A stretch of 64,000 nt of DNA from Cumulibacter sp047975195 (GTDB lineage: Bacteria; Actinomycetota; Actinomycetes; Mycobacteriales; Antricoccaceae), in NCBI GenBank assembly GCA_047975195.1, contig JBKEDB010000005.1, forward strand, positions 157,987 to 221,986, read 5' to 3'. The notes beneath the pieces were generated by a model. It made no database searches, had not been told where the DNA came from, and was given only the letters and a program-made list of their open reading frames with translations. This document shows, piece by piece, positions 1-9,221 of this stretch; position 1 is the first letter of the stretch; each line of letters starts with the position of its first letter. The translations under genes and the position numbers were made by a program.

Positions 1-21
1 AGAGTCACGGTGAGGAACGAC

Positions 22-798
22 ATGACAGCATCCCTTGAGTTGGATCGCCCCAAACCCGGCGTGGCGGTGATCACCTTCGCCAATCCACCGAGGAACCAGA
101 TGAGCGCCGACGCACTCGCCTCCTTCCACGACATCCTCGACGAATTGGAGAAAGACCTACAGATCCGTTGCCTGGTCATCACCGGCACCGGATCCTCCTG
201 GTGTGCCGGCGCAGACCTGCGCGAGGAGCGTGGTCAAACACCAGAGCAACTACGGGCGCACGCTGATTCCAGGGCCTCCTTCGGGACCTTGATCGGGCGG
301 CTAGAATCCATCCGCTTTCCGGTTATCGCTGCGATCAACGGATACACGATCGGCGGCGGCATGGACCTGGCGCTCGCGTGCGATATCCGCGTCGGGTGCG
401 AGGACGCCGTTTTCGTGTGCGCCGGGGTCAACGTCGGGCTCATCGCGAGTTGGTACCGGCTGCCTCGAGCCATCGGACTCGGACCTGCCAAGCACATGCT
501 GCTGACCGGGGACAAGTTTGACGCGGATTGGGCGTTACGCAACGGCCTCATCACCGCGCTATACGACGCGTCCTCATTACTGGATGAGTCTATGCAGCTC
601 GCCGACCGGATCGCGACTCGGGCGCCGCTTTCGGTGGAGGCGACGAAAGAGTGCTCGGCTCAGGCGTTCGAACTCTCCAGCGAGAGCGCCGCCGCGCTAC
701 ACACGGAGAAGTTCCTCATCATGGCCGCCAGCGCGGACCACCGCGAGGCAGTCGCATCGTTCTTCGAGAAGCGTCCTGCGACATTCCTGAGGAGGTGA
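22..798 (+). CDS. Enoyl-CoA hydratase/isomerase (crotonase) family protein with altered catalytic residues
   Basis: This is a crotonase-fold protein of about 258 residues, the family's usual length. The oxyanion-hole segment WCAGADL and the NGYTIGGGMDLALACD helix are clear, as is the C-terminal region with FFEKRP. The two glutamates that act in true hydratases (Glu144 and Glu164 of rat crotonase) line up here with Asp (GGGMD) and Gly (FVCAG). A simple hydratase role is therefore doubtful; an isomerase, hydrolase or other crotonase reaction on a CoA thioester is more likely. I chose the ATG at 22 because GAGGA sits five bases before it; a GTG at 10 is the alternative. It lies 4 bp ahead of an SDR gene, so the two probably form an operon. 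The family call is firm; the substrate is unknown. Confidence 0.85.
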   Translation: MTASLELDRPKPGVAVITFANPPRNQMSADALASFHDILDELEKDLQIRCLVITGTGSSWCAGADLREERGQTPEQLRAHADSRASFGTLIGRLESIRFPVIAAINGYTIGGGMDLALACDIRVGCEDAVFVCAGVNVGLIASWYRLPRAIGLGPAKHMLLTGDKFDADWALRNGLITALYDASSLLDESMQLADRIATRAPLSVEATKECSAQAFELSSESAAALHTEKFLIMAASADHREAVASFFEKRPATFLRR

Positions 799-802
799 AC
801 AC

Positions 803-1537
803 ATGCAACTCGGACTGAGCGGAGCAGCAGCGCTGGTCACCGGAGCCAGCACCGGGATAGGCCGGGCGATCGCGCAGCAACTCGTCGAATCCGGCGCGCA
901 CGTCGTGGTGTCCAGTCGTCAATCGTCGGCGGAACCCGTGAACGGCGCGCACGCGGAGTTTCTCGGTGACTTCGCGACATCCTCGTGGGCCGATGAACTC
1001 GTCACCCGCGCCGCGCGGTCACTCGGTCGGCTGGATATCGTGGCGCATTGTGCTGGCGGTGCAGTGAATGGAAGTTTCGATACTCTCGACGCACCGGCTT
1101 GGCGCGGCGGACTGGATCTCAATCTGCTCAGCGCCGTCGACCTGGTCCGCGCCGCCACACCTCACCTGCGCGCCAGTCGCGGCCGAGTTCTGCTGTTGGG
1201 CGCCGTCAGCGGATCGGAGCCACGGGCACACCACAGCATTTCAAACGTCGCGAAGGCGGGGGTCGCCGCATTGGGCAAGTCGCTGAGCCGCGACCTGGCA
1301 TCCGACGGAATCATCGTCAATGTGATCGCACCTGGCAGGATCCGGAGCGCCCAGGTCGATCGCGGGTACCCGACGGAGCAAAGTCGTCGCGATTTCGCCG
1401 AGTCCCAGATCCCGCTGCAGCGCTTCGGCGAAGCCCACGAAGTTGCCAGCCTCGCGGCCTATCTCGTGTCGCCGCTGAATACCTACGCCACCGGGCAGGT
1501 GATCGACGTCGATGGCGGCATGTCGCTGAGCTACTAG
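803..1537 (+). CDS. Short-chain dehydrogenase/reductase (SDR) family protein, non-canonical active site
   Basis: This 244-residue protein has the N-terminal Rossmann signature TGASTGIGRA, the N-V-I-A-P-G segment and the C-terminal V-D-G-G, as in FabG-like SDRs. The YxxxK catalytic motif reads SNVAK, so the tyrosine position appears to be serine while the lysine is kept. That weakens any claim to ordinary ketoreductase activity. A strong ribosome site (GGAGG) lies just before the ATG, inside the end of the upstream crotonase-like gene. The two enzymes probably act on the same CoA-linked or related metabolite, but the sequence does not show which. Confidence 0.85.
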   Translation: MQLGLSGAAALVTGASTGIGRAIAQQLVESGAHVVVSSRQSSAEPVNGAHAEFLGDFATSSWADELVTRAARSLGRLDIVAHCAGGAVNGSFDTLDAPAWRGGLDLNLLSAVDLVRAATPHLRASRGRVLLLGAVSGSEPRAHHSISNVAKAGVAALGKSLSRDLASDGIIVNVIAPGRIRSAQVDRGYPTEQSRRDFAESQIPLQRFGEAHEVASLAAYLVSPLNTYATGQVIDVDGGMSLSY

Positions 1538-1556
1538 ACAAGGTGCAACTGACACG

Positions 1557-1595
1557 AAAGTTGGGCTCCGGAGGTGTCCTCCGGAGCCCAACTTT
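1557..1595. terminator. Bidirectional intrinsic terminator between convergent genes
   Basis: An 18-bp perfect stem (1557-1574 with 1578-1595) closes on a 3-nt loop and starts with AAAG and ends with CTTTT, so a T-run follows it on both strands. It sits between the convergent SDR and AIM24 genes and can serve both. Confidence 0.85.
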
Positions 1596-1606
1596 TGCTG
1601 TCGTGA

Positions 1607-2320
1607 TTAGCGGAAGATTCCGCCGAGACCGCCCTGCGGGTTATTGCCCGGAGCGAGCGAGGCTGCCCACTGCGCGAACGCTGATGGGTTCCGTGTCTGC
1701 AAGTAGATCCGCCCGGGGCCGGCGAAGTCGAAAACGAATCCCTCACCGGACTTCATCGACTGAATCGTGCGGCCTTCGACGGCCCGCCGCATCCGGAACT
1801 GGATATTCAGGTCGTAAGCAACGACGTGACCGGTGTCGACGACGATCTGCTCCTCCGGGGCAAGGTCGACCACATCGATCGCGCCGAACACGCTGACGAC
1901 CGCGGTGCCCTGCCCATGGCATCGGATACCGAAACCGCCCTCACCACCGAACAGGTTTGCCAGCCCGCCCCACTTGGTCTCGATCTCGGTGCCATAGGAG
2001 TTCGCGATCCAGTTTCCGCGAGCGAGATAGAACGGCCGGTCGGGCTGAATGTCGATCGGCATGATGTCACCGGGCAGCACACCCGTGACGTCTACCCAAC
2101 CGCCCTGCTGTGGCGCGGTGTACGTGGTGGTGAAGAACGATTCGCCGGCCAGCACCGAGCGCTTGATGCCTTGCATTACACCGCCGGCTGACTTCGATTC
2201 GATGTGCATCCCTGGGCTGTGCATCGCCATCGCACCGCTTTCGACCCGTACGGGTTCGTTGGGTGCGAGCGAAAGCCTCGCCATCGTGAACGAAGGGTTA
2301 TGACGCAGATTCACCTGCAT
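1607..2320 (-). CDS. AIM24 family protein
   Basis: This 237-residue protein resembles the AIM24/TIGR00266 family, a beta-rich fold named after a yeast mitochondrial protein. Visible traits are an N-terminal segment with ESGAMAMHSPG, repeated glycine-rich strands, the FYLARGNWIAN segment and a C-terminal IYLQTRNPSAFAQW stretch with a glycine-rich tail. There is no signal peptide or membrane segment. It lies 19 bp downstream of pyruvate carboxylase on the same strand and probably shares its transcript. The biochemical role of bacterial members is not settled. Confidence 0.8.
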   Translation of the reverse strand: MQVNLRHNPSFTMARLSLAPNEPVRVESGAMAMHSPGMHIESKSAGGVMQGIKRSVLAGESFFTTTYTAPQQGGWVDVTGVLPGDIMPIDIQPDRPFYLARGNWIANSYGTEIETKWGGLANLFGGEGGFGIRCHGQGTAVVSVFGAIDVVDLAPEEQIVVDTGHVVAYDLNIQFRMRRAVEGRTIQSMKSGEGFVFDFAGPGRIYLQTRNPSAFAQWAASLAPGNNPQGGLGGIFR

Positions 2321-2339
2321 GATCGAACTCCATGTCTAC

Positions 2340-5300
2340 TCAAGTGATCACCAGCACGAGGTCGCCACCCTCGACCTGAGCAGCACCACCGAGTGCGACG
2401 CGTTCGACCTTACCCGCGACAGGCGATGTGATCGAGGCCTCCATCTTCATCGCCTCGATGGTCGCGACCGTCTGCCCAGCTTCTACCTGATCTCCTGCCG
2501 ATACCGTCACCGTCACGACGCCGGCGAACGGTGCTCCAATCTGCCCGGGGTTGCCCTTATCCGCCTTCTCAGCAGCCGGTACATCGCTGGAGATCGACCG
2601 ATCTCGCACGCTGACCGGGCGCAGTTGGCCATTGATCGTGCACATGACGGTCCGGAAACCACGCTCGTCCGGCGCGCTGATCGACTGCAGACCCAGATGT
2701 AGGGTCTTCCCCTCCTCGATCGACACCCGGTACTCCAGGCCGGATTCCATGCCGTAGAGGAACGGGGTGGTCGGCAGGACCGACACGTTCCCAAACTTTT
2801 CGTAGTGGTCGAGGTACTCGCGGGTGGGTCCGGGGAATAGCAACCGGTTCAGCGTGCCACGGCGGTCCGAACTCAGACCAGCGCGATCTGCCGCAGTGAG
2901 GTCGGTCATCTGTGGAGTGGCCTTGCGCCCGTCCAGTGCCTTGGTGCGGAATGGCTCGGGCCACCCACCTGGGGGATCTCCCAACTCGCCGTTCAGGAAG
3001 CCGATCACCGAGTCCGGAATATCGAACTGGCCAGGATTCTCCTCAAACTCGGCCGGGTCTGCACCGACGGCAACCAACTGCAGTGCGAGGTCACCGACGA
3101 CTTTGCTCGATGGCGTCACCTTGACGACGTTGCCGAGAATCCGGTTCGCGGCCGCGTACATGTCCTCGATCTGTTCGAACTTCTCACCGAGGCCGAGCGC
3201 GATGGCCTGCTGCCGCAGGTTGGACAGTTGCCCGCCGGGAATCTCGTGGGTGTACACCCGACCAGTCGGAGCTGGTAGCCCGGACTCGAACGGCGCGTAC
3301 AACTTGCGCACGCTCTCCCAGTACGGCTCGAGGTCGCAGACCGCCTGTAGATCGAGTCCGGACTCGCGTGCGGAGAAGTCTGTCGCTGCCACCAGGGCCG
3401 ACATCGACGGCTGGCTAGTTGTGCCAGCGACGGACGCCGACGCTGCGTCCACGGCATCGACGCCCGCTTCGATTGCGGCCAGTAACGTGCCTAGTTGACC
3501 ACCGGTCGTATCGTGCGTGTGCAGATGCACCGGTAGATCGAAGCGCTCACGCAACGCAGTCACGAGCGTGCGGGCAGCCGGGGCCCGCAGCAGTCCGGCC
3601 ATATCCTTGATTGCCAGCACGTGTGCGCCCGCCGCGACAATGTCGTCGGCCAGTCGGAGGTAGTAACCGAGCGTGTACAGCTTCTCGGCGGGATTACTTA
3701 AATCGCCGGTATAACACAAGGCCACCTCGGCGACAGACGTGCCGGTCTCGCGGACGGCATCGATCGCCGGTCGCATCTGCGACACATCGTTGAGCGCGTC
3801 GAAGATACGGAACACGTCGATACCGGTCGCCGCGGCCTCCTGGACGAAGGCATTAGTGACGTCGGCCGGGTACGGGGTGTACCCCACCGTGTTGCGCCCG
3901 CGCAGCAGCATCTGCAAGCAGATGTTCGGCACCGCCTCGCGCAGCGCGGCGAGGCGATCCCAGGGGCTCTCGTTCAGGAAGCGCAGCGCGACGTCGTACG
4001 TCGCACCGCCCCATGCCTCGATGCTCCACAACTGCGGCGTCAGGCGCGCCACGTGACCGGCGACATTGAGCAGATCCTCGGTGCGGACCCGGGTCGCCAA
4101 CAGGGACTGGTGTGCGTCGCGGAAGGTGGTGTCGGTGATCGCGATCCGCTCGTACGCGCGCAACCCGGCAGCAAATGCCTCCGGGCCGAGGTTGCGTAGG
4201 TGATCACGCGAGGAAGGCGGCGGCGGCACGCTCAGGTCGAGGGCAGGCAGTTTGGTCACCGGCTGAATCTCGATCGGCTTGTCGCCGTTCGGCTTGTTCA
4301 CCGTGACGTCAGCGAGAAAGTTGAGCAACTTCGTACCGCGGTCGGCCGACGAACGGGCGGTGAGCAGCCGCGGGTGCTTGTCGATGAAGCTGGTCGTCAG
4401 GCGACCGGCCTGGAAATCGGGATCGGCGAGCACGGCCTGCAGAAACGGCACGTTGGTGGACACGCCGCGGATCCGGAACTCCGCAATGGCGCGCGCCGCG
4501 CGCTCCACAGCGACACTGAAGTCACGTCCGCGGCAGGTGAGCTTGGTCAGCATCGAATCGAAATGCGCACCCACTTCGGCACCGGTGTACGTCGTACCAC
4601 CGTCCAGGCGCACACCGGCGCCGCCTGGTGAGCGGTACGTCGTGATGATGCCCGTGTCCGGGCGGAATCCGTTGGCGGGATCCTCTGTCGTGATGCGGCA
4701 CTGCAGTGCCGCGCCGCGCACCTGAATCGAGTCCTGGTCCAGGCCTAGGTCGGCGAGAGTCTCCCCTGCCGCGATCCGAAGCTGCGAACGCACCAGGTCG
4801 ACGTCGGTGATCTCCTCGGTGACCGTGTGCTCGACCTGGATGCGCGGGTTCATCTCGATGAAGACGTAGTTGCCAGCCGGGTCGAGTAGGAATTCCACGG
4901 TACCGGCGTTCTTATAGCCGATTTCGCGGGCAAAGCGCACGGCGTCCGCGCAGATCCGGTCGCGGAGTTCGGGGTGAAGGTTGGGTGCGGGCGCGATCTC
5001 GACGACCTTCTGGTGCCGACGCTGGACGGAGCAATCACGTTCGAAGAGGTGGATCACGTTGCCCTCGCCGTCGGCTAGGATCTGCACCTCAATGTGCCGG
5101 GGCTCGGTGACGGCCTGCTCTACGAAGACGGTTGGGTCGCCGAACGCACCCTCGGCCTCGCGCATGCACGCTTCAATGGCCTCGCGCAGGTCGCCTTCGG
5201 CATCGACGCGGCGCATGCCCCGACCGCCACCACCAGCGACTGCTTTGACGAACAGCGGGAACGGGATCTGCTCGGCCGCCATCATCAGTTCGTCGGCGTC

Positions 5301-5765
5301 GGTGGACGGCGGAACGGACTGCAGCGTAGGCACTCCGGCCTTCTGCGCGGCAGCGATCGCGCGCGCCTTGTTGCCGGTGAGCGTGAGCACTTCGGCGCTG
5401 GGCCCGATGAAGGTGATCCCAGCCGCGTCACACGCCTCAGCCAGCTTCGGGTTCTCACTGAGGAACCCGTAGCCCGGATAAATCGCGTCCGCGCCGCATT
5501 TGACCGCGGTCTCGACGATGAGTTCGGGGTCTAGATAGGCGCGTACGGGGTGCCCTACTTCACCAATCTGATAAGCCTCGTCGGCCTTGAGCCGATGCTC
5601 AGAATTGCGATCTTCGTACGGGAACACGGCGACGGTGTCGGCGTGCATCTCGTACGCAGCTCGAAAGGCCCGGATTGCTATCTCGCCGCGGTTGGCGACG
5701 AGGACCTTAGAAAAACCGGGCCGCTCGGTAGAGCGGGGTGCCTGGTTCGTTACATCGTGGTCCAT
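2340..5765 (-). CDS. pyc: Pyruvate carboxylase
   Basis: This 1141-residue biotin enzyme carboxylates pyruvate to oxaloacetate, refilling the TCA cycle. All parts of a single-chain pyruvate carboxylase are present in order: the biotin carboxylase domain (about 20-470; KVLVANRGEIA at its start, ATP-grasp loop AVAGGGGRGM), the carboxyltransferase domain (about 540-810; DTTFRDAHQSLLATR, and LHTHDTTGG for the metal site), the PYC_OADA region, and a C-terminal biotinyl domain with EAMKMEA, in which the biotinylated lysine is about residue 1107. Length matches the family. The AIM24 gene follows at once on the same strand. Confidence 0.97.
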   Translation of the reverse strand: MDHDVTNQAPRSTERPGFSKVLVANRGEIAIRAFRAAYEMHADTVAVFPYEDRNSEHRLKADEAYQIGEVGHPVRAYLDPELIVETAVKCGADAIYPGYGFLSENPKLAEACDAAGITFIGPSAEVLTLTGNKARAIAAAQKAGVPTLQSVPPSTDADELMMAAEQIPFPLFVKAVAGGGGRGMRRVDAEGDLREAIEACMREAEGAFGDPTVFVEQAVTEPRHIEVQILADGEGNVIHLFERDCSVQRRHQKVVEIAPAPNLHPELRDRICADAVRFAREIGYKNAGTVEFLLDPAGNYVFIEMNPRIQVEHTVTEEITDVDLVRSQLRIAAGETLADLGLDQDSIQVRGAALQCRITTEDPANGFRPDTGIITTYRSPGGAGVRLDGGTTYTGAEVGAHFDSMLTKLTCRGRDFSVAVERAARAIAEFRIRGVSTNVPFLQAVLADPDFQAGRLTTSFIDKHPRLLTARSSADRGTKLLNFLADVTVNKPNGDKPIEIQPVTKLPALDLSVPPPPSSRDHLRNLGPEAFAAGLRAYERIAITDTTFRDAHQSLLATRVRTEDLLNVAGHVARLTPQLWSIEAWGGATYDVALRFLNESPWDRLAALREAVPNICLQMLLRGRNTVGYTPYPADVTNAFVQEAAATGIDVFRIFDALNDVSQMRPAIDAVRETGTSVAEVALCYTGDLSNPAEKLYTLGYYLRLADDIVAAGAHVLAIKDMAGLLRAPAARTLVTALRERFDLPVHLHTHDTTGGQLGTLLAAIEAGVDAVDAASASVAGTTSQPSMSALVAATDFSARESGLDLQAVCDLEPYWESVRKLYAPFESGLPAPTGRVYTHEIPGGQLSNLRQQAIALGLGEKFEQIEDMYAAANRILGNVVKVTPSSKVVGDLALQLVAVGADPAEFEENPGQFDIPDSVIGFLNGELGDPPGGWPEPFRTKALDGRKATPQMTDLTAADRAGLSSDRRGTLNRLLFPGPTREYLDHYEKFGNVSVLPTTPFLYGMESGLEYRVSIEEGKTLHLGLQSISAPDERGFRTVMCTINGQLRPVSVRDRSISSDVPAAEKADKGNPGQIGAPFAGVVTVTVSAGDQVEAGQTVATIEAMKMEASITSPVAGKVERVALGGAAQVEGGDLVLVIT

Positions 5766-5893
5766 GTGGCTATCAATCTTCCGGTCTTGGCGATTTCACG
5801 CCAGCGGCAGGGATCATGTGAACCTACCAGCGATGCGGGGGCCGTCCAGGCCGATCTCATGGCGCGGACGACGACCGATGCACAATCTCGCGT

Positions 5894-6796
5894 TCACCAC
5901 GCGACCTCATGACATTGCTTCGTCGGCGCGGTCTCGATCTGAAGCGTCGCGTGCTCGATCCCGTGATCACGTTGCAGCGCCGTCTGCGCCGCGACAAGTA
6001 CTGCTTGTCGCTGGCCCTCCGCGCTGAGGAGCAGGTGTGCCGTTGCCACGTTCATTCCAGAAGTGAGGGTCCACACGTGCAGATCATGGATGTCGAGGAC
6101 GCCATCGAGCGCGCGCAAGTCACGTTCGATCTCAGCGAGGTCCAGGTCCTTCGGCGCATGTTGGCCGAGGACGTGCAGCACCTGCCTGCCCAGGATGGCC
6201 GCGCGAACCGCAACGAATGCGCCGATAGCGAGGGCGATGACGGTGTCCCAGATACCCGATCCGGTAATCATCACCAGCACGCCCGCCGCGATGACCCCGA
6301 CGCTGCCGGCAGCATCGGCAACAACTTCGTAGTACGCCCCTTTGACGTTGATCGACTCCTGTGATCCGGCGCGCAACAGCACCATCGAGACGAGATTGAT
6401 CGCGAGGCCCAGCGCTCCGACGATGAGCATCGTGCCGGTGGCCAGTTCCGTGGGCGCACCAATTCGGCCGATCGCCTCGATGACGACGTAGACCGCCACG
6501 CCCAACATGATGAGCACGGTCAGACCGGCGGCAAACACCTCGACCCGATACGAGCCGAACGAGCGCCGTCCGGTGCGATCCGGTCGGGTCGCGATCCGAG
6601 TAGCCACCAGCGCTGCGCCGAGCGCGACCACATCGGCGGCCATGTGCCCGGCATCGGAAATCAGCGCCAGCGATCGGGACGCGATACCCGCAATGAGTTC
6701 GACGGCGAAGAACACCGCAATCATCGCGAACGCGATGGCTAGCCTGCCGCGGTGTCTCGCCCCCGCATGCGCCGCGTGATCGTGTCCAACACCCAT
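5894..6796 (-). CDS. Cation diffusion facilitator family transporter
   Basis: This roughly 300-residue membrane protein belongs to the CDF family, which exports divalent metals such as zinc in exchange for protons. The N-terminus is His-rich (HDHAAHAGARH). About six hydrophobic segments follow, with SDAGHMAAD in the second giving the membrane metal-site HxxxD pattern. The C-terminal cytoplasmic domain has the D-x-H-D-L-H-V-W-T segment typical of the family. I chose the ATG at 6796 because GGAGG sits just upstream; an in-frame start 63 bases earlier has no such site. Metal specificity cannot be read from the sequence. Confidence 0.9.
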   Translation of the reverse strand: MGVGHDHAAHAGARHRGRLAIAFAMIAVFFAVELIAGIASRSLALISDAGHMAADVVALGAALVATRIATRPDRTGRRSFGSYRVEVFAAGLTVLIMLGVAVYVVIEAIGRIGAPTELATGTMLIVGALGLAINLVSMVLLRAGSQESINVKGAYYEVVADAAGSVGVIAAGVLVMITGSGIWDTVIALAIGAFVAVRAAILGRQVLHVLGQHAPKDLDLAEIERDLRALDGVLDIHDLHVWTLTSGMNVATAHLLLSAEGQRQAVLVAAQTALQRDHGIEHATLQIETAPTKQCHEVAW

Positions 6797-6895
6797 GTCT
6801 TCCTCCAACTCGTCTTCCTCGAACCAGACCGACACATTCAATAGTCCGCATATGCGCATTGGTATGACACGTGCTGGCAGACTTCGGTTGTCGAT

Positions 6896-7411
6896 CTAGT
6901 CGCGAGCAATCGCGAGATCGGCGAGTTTTGCGACCGTGTTGATATTGCGGGCCGTGCCAGTTGCCGCGGCAGGCACCTGCAACTTGGAACTGCCCACGCC
7001 GTCGGGGTAGGCGATATAAATCTCACGCGTACCCAGTGCGATCCGTTCTGTCCGTTGGAAGCGAACGTGATCGAGCGCATCCGGCGGCGGAGCGGATTCC
7101 AAAAAGGAGACAAGCGTGAACTTCCCGGGCGTGTCAGGGAACGGATTCGCCGCATGCACTTGCGCTATCTGCGCGGCCGTGCGGACGAACACCGGACATG
7201 CCTTGCTGAAGTAGGAGCCGAGCCGAGCCGCAAGCGCATCGCGCACCGCAACCTCGTCCGCATCGGAGGTGAAGACAACATTCCCGCTGGCGATGTACGT
7301 CGCCACCTCATCGAATCCGACCTCGATGCACATCGCGCGCAGTTCGGCCATCGGCAACTTTCCCGTACCGCCAACGTTCACCGCGCGCAGCAACGCCACA
7401 TAAGAAGTCAT
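6896..7411 (-). CDS. DUF1697 family protein
   Basis: This 171-residue protein opens with MTSYVALLRAVNVGGTGK, a segment typical of DUF1697, followed by M-x-E-L-R and YIASGNVVF, also family hallmarks. It is a soluble alpha/beta protein of unknown function. It stands alone upstream of the metal exporter on the same strand, with a 99-base gap, so co-transcription is possible but not shown. Confidence 0.85.
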   Translation of the reverse strand: MTSYVALLRAVNVGGTGKLPMAELRAMCIEVGFDEVATYIASGNVVFTSDADEVAVRDALAARLGSYFSKACPVFVRTAAQIAQVHAANPFPDTPGKFTLVSFLESAPPPDALDHVRFQRTERIALGTREIYIAYPDGVGSSKLQVPAAATGTARNINTVAKLADLAIARD

Positions 7412-7613
7412 GCTCCCCCCTGCAGCGATAGTGACATACCCGGGCGGTCCGGCCGATCGCGCTGCCTGCCGTCACGACACACCACACCATCGCGCCGACT
7501 GTGCCAACACCGCATCGTCGTAATCGGTTCGCCGGCCGCTTCAGGGTTACCGTCTCGGTCAGCCTGCGTTATGTTCACCATTGATAACGAACAATCGAAA
7601 CAGGGGAAACGCC

Positions 7614-9221
7614 ATGGCCAGTAGTGAACCCAAACCGGACGGCGGACCACGCGTCGGCATCGTGTCTGCCGGCAACGACGTGTCGATTTGCAACCTCCCG
7701 ATCATCCGCCAGGTGGACGCCGTACGCAGCGAACTGCTGTCCCTCGGCGTCGAGGCGACCGTATCCGGCGTCCCGTCGGTGACCGACGGAATAGCGATGG
7801 GCACGCCCGGCATGCTGACCTCGCTGACGTCACGCGACCTACTCGCCGATGCACTCGCGTTCCGGGTGCGCAACGAAGGGCTCGAAGGCGTGATCGCATT
7901 TGGCGCCTGCGACAAGACGAACCCGGGTCTGATGATGGGCATCGCCGCAGCCAACGTGCCGTCGATATACATCTACGGTGGTTACTCCCAGGGCGGGCTA
8001 CATCGCGGTAAGCGCCCCGACGGTATGGGCGTCGTCGAGGGTGTCGGCAAGGTGGGCGCCGGCACGATGACCGAGGACGATCTCAACGACGTCACCCGGC
8101 ACTCGAACGCCACCGCGGGCGCGTGCGGCGTCCTGGCGACCGCGAACACCATGGCCTGCGTCGGCGAGGCGTTAGGAATCTCTCCGGTAGAAAGTTCCGG
8201 GCCTCCCGGCTCATGGGCGAACCGCGAAGTGCTTGCCCGCACCGCCGGCGAACACCTGCTACAGATGATTGAGAACGGCGGTCCACTCCCCCGCGAAATC
8301 ATCACCCGACAGTCGTTGCTCAATGCGGCGGCGGTCGTCGCTGCCATCGGCGGATCCACCAACGCCGCGCTGCATCTACCCGCGATCGCCGCCGCAGCAG
8401 GAATCGAGTTGGATGTATTCGAGTTGGAGAAGGTCTTCGCACGTACGCCGTACATCGTTGACGTGCTGCCCGGCGGTAAACAGGGCCACTTCGCGTTCTA
8501 CAAGGCAGGCGGAGTGGGACTCATCATCCGAATGCTGATCGACGAGGGCCTCGTGGTCGGTGATGCCCCGACCATCCAGGGCACGACGCTGCAGGAAACG
8601 TACGGACACCTGGAACTGCCCACCGATCAGACGGTGATCCGCCCGATGACTCAGCCACGCTCCCCCCGCGGCGGCACCCAGATCTTGCGGGGCAATCTCG
8701 CGCCCGACGGCGCGGCGATCAAGGCAGCAGGTCTGGCTGTTCATAAGCACACCGGCCCCGCACGGGTATTCGAGAGCGAGGCTGACTGCATGCAGGCCGT
8801 GCTGGATCAGCAGTATGTATCCGGAGATGTACTCGTGATCCGCAATGTCGGTCCACGGGGCGGGCCAGGCATGCCGGAGATGCTCGCGGTCACCGCCGCA
8901 ATCTATGGCCAGGGACACGGCGAGGACGTTGCGCTGATCACCGACGGACGCTTCTCCGGAGGCACCCGAGGACTGTGCGTCGGGCACATCAGCCCTGAGG
9001 CCGCGCTCGGCGGTCCGGTGGGCGTACTGCGCAACGGTGATGAGGTCACCATAGATCTCGACACCGGCACGATCGATGTGGCGTTGACACCGGAGGAACT
9101 GACTACCCGGCTGTCCGAGTTCACGCCGCACCGTCCCGTGGTCAACGGGGTGCTGTGGAAGTACGCGAACCGCGCCGGATCCGCGCGTCACGGCGCCGTA
9201 GCTGCGGAGTGTGCCTCGTGA
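7614..9221 (+). CDS. Dihydroxy-acid dehydratase / sugar-acid dehydratase (IlvD/Edd family)
   Basis: This roughly 535-residue protein belongs to the iron-sulfur dehydratases that include IlvD (valine/isoleucine synthesis) and sugar-acid dehydratases. Three cysteine positions of the cluster are kept: GNDVSICN, FGACDKTNPG and TAGACGVLATANTM. The magnesium and active-site loops (SDGIAMG-like VTDGIAMG; ITDGRFSGGTRG near the C-terminus) are also present. The protein starts about 30 residues later than usual, at the strand just before the first cysteine. Its stop overlaps the GTG of a second IlvD-like gene, so the two are translationally coupled. I chose the ATG at 7614 (GGGGAAAC upstream). No ilvBNC genes are near, so a catabolic sugar-acid role is at least as likely as amino-acid synthesis. 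Confidence 0.85.
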   Translation: MASSEPKPDGGPRVGIVSAGNDVSICNLPIIRQVDAVRSELLSLGVEATVSGVPSVTDGIAMGTPGMLTSLTSRDLLADALAFRVRNEGLEGVIAFGACDKTNPGLMMGIAAANVPSIYIYGGYSQGGLHRGKRPDGMGVVEGVGKVGAGTMTEDDLNDVTRHSNATAGACGVLATANTMACVGEALGISPVESSGPPGSWANREVLARTAGEHLLQMIENGGPLPREIITRQSLLNAAAVVAAIGGSTNAALHLPAIAAAAGIELDVFELEKVFARTPYIVDVLPGGKQGHFAFYKAGGVGLIIRMLIDEGLVVGDAPTIQGTTLQETYGHLELPTDQTVIRPMTQPRSPRGGTQILRGNLAPDGAAIKAAGLAVHKHTGPARVFESEADCMQAVLDQQYVSGDVLVIRNVGPRGGPGMPEMLAVTAAIYGQGHGEDVALITDGRFSGGTRGLCVGHISPEAALGGPVGVLRNGDEVTIDLDTGTIDVALTPEELTTRLSEFTPHRPVVNGVLWKYANRAGSARHGAVAAECAS

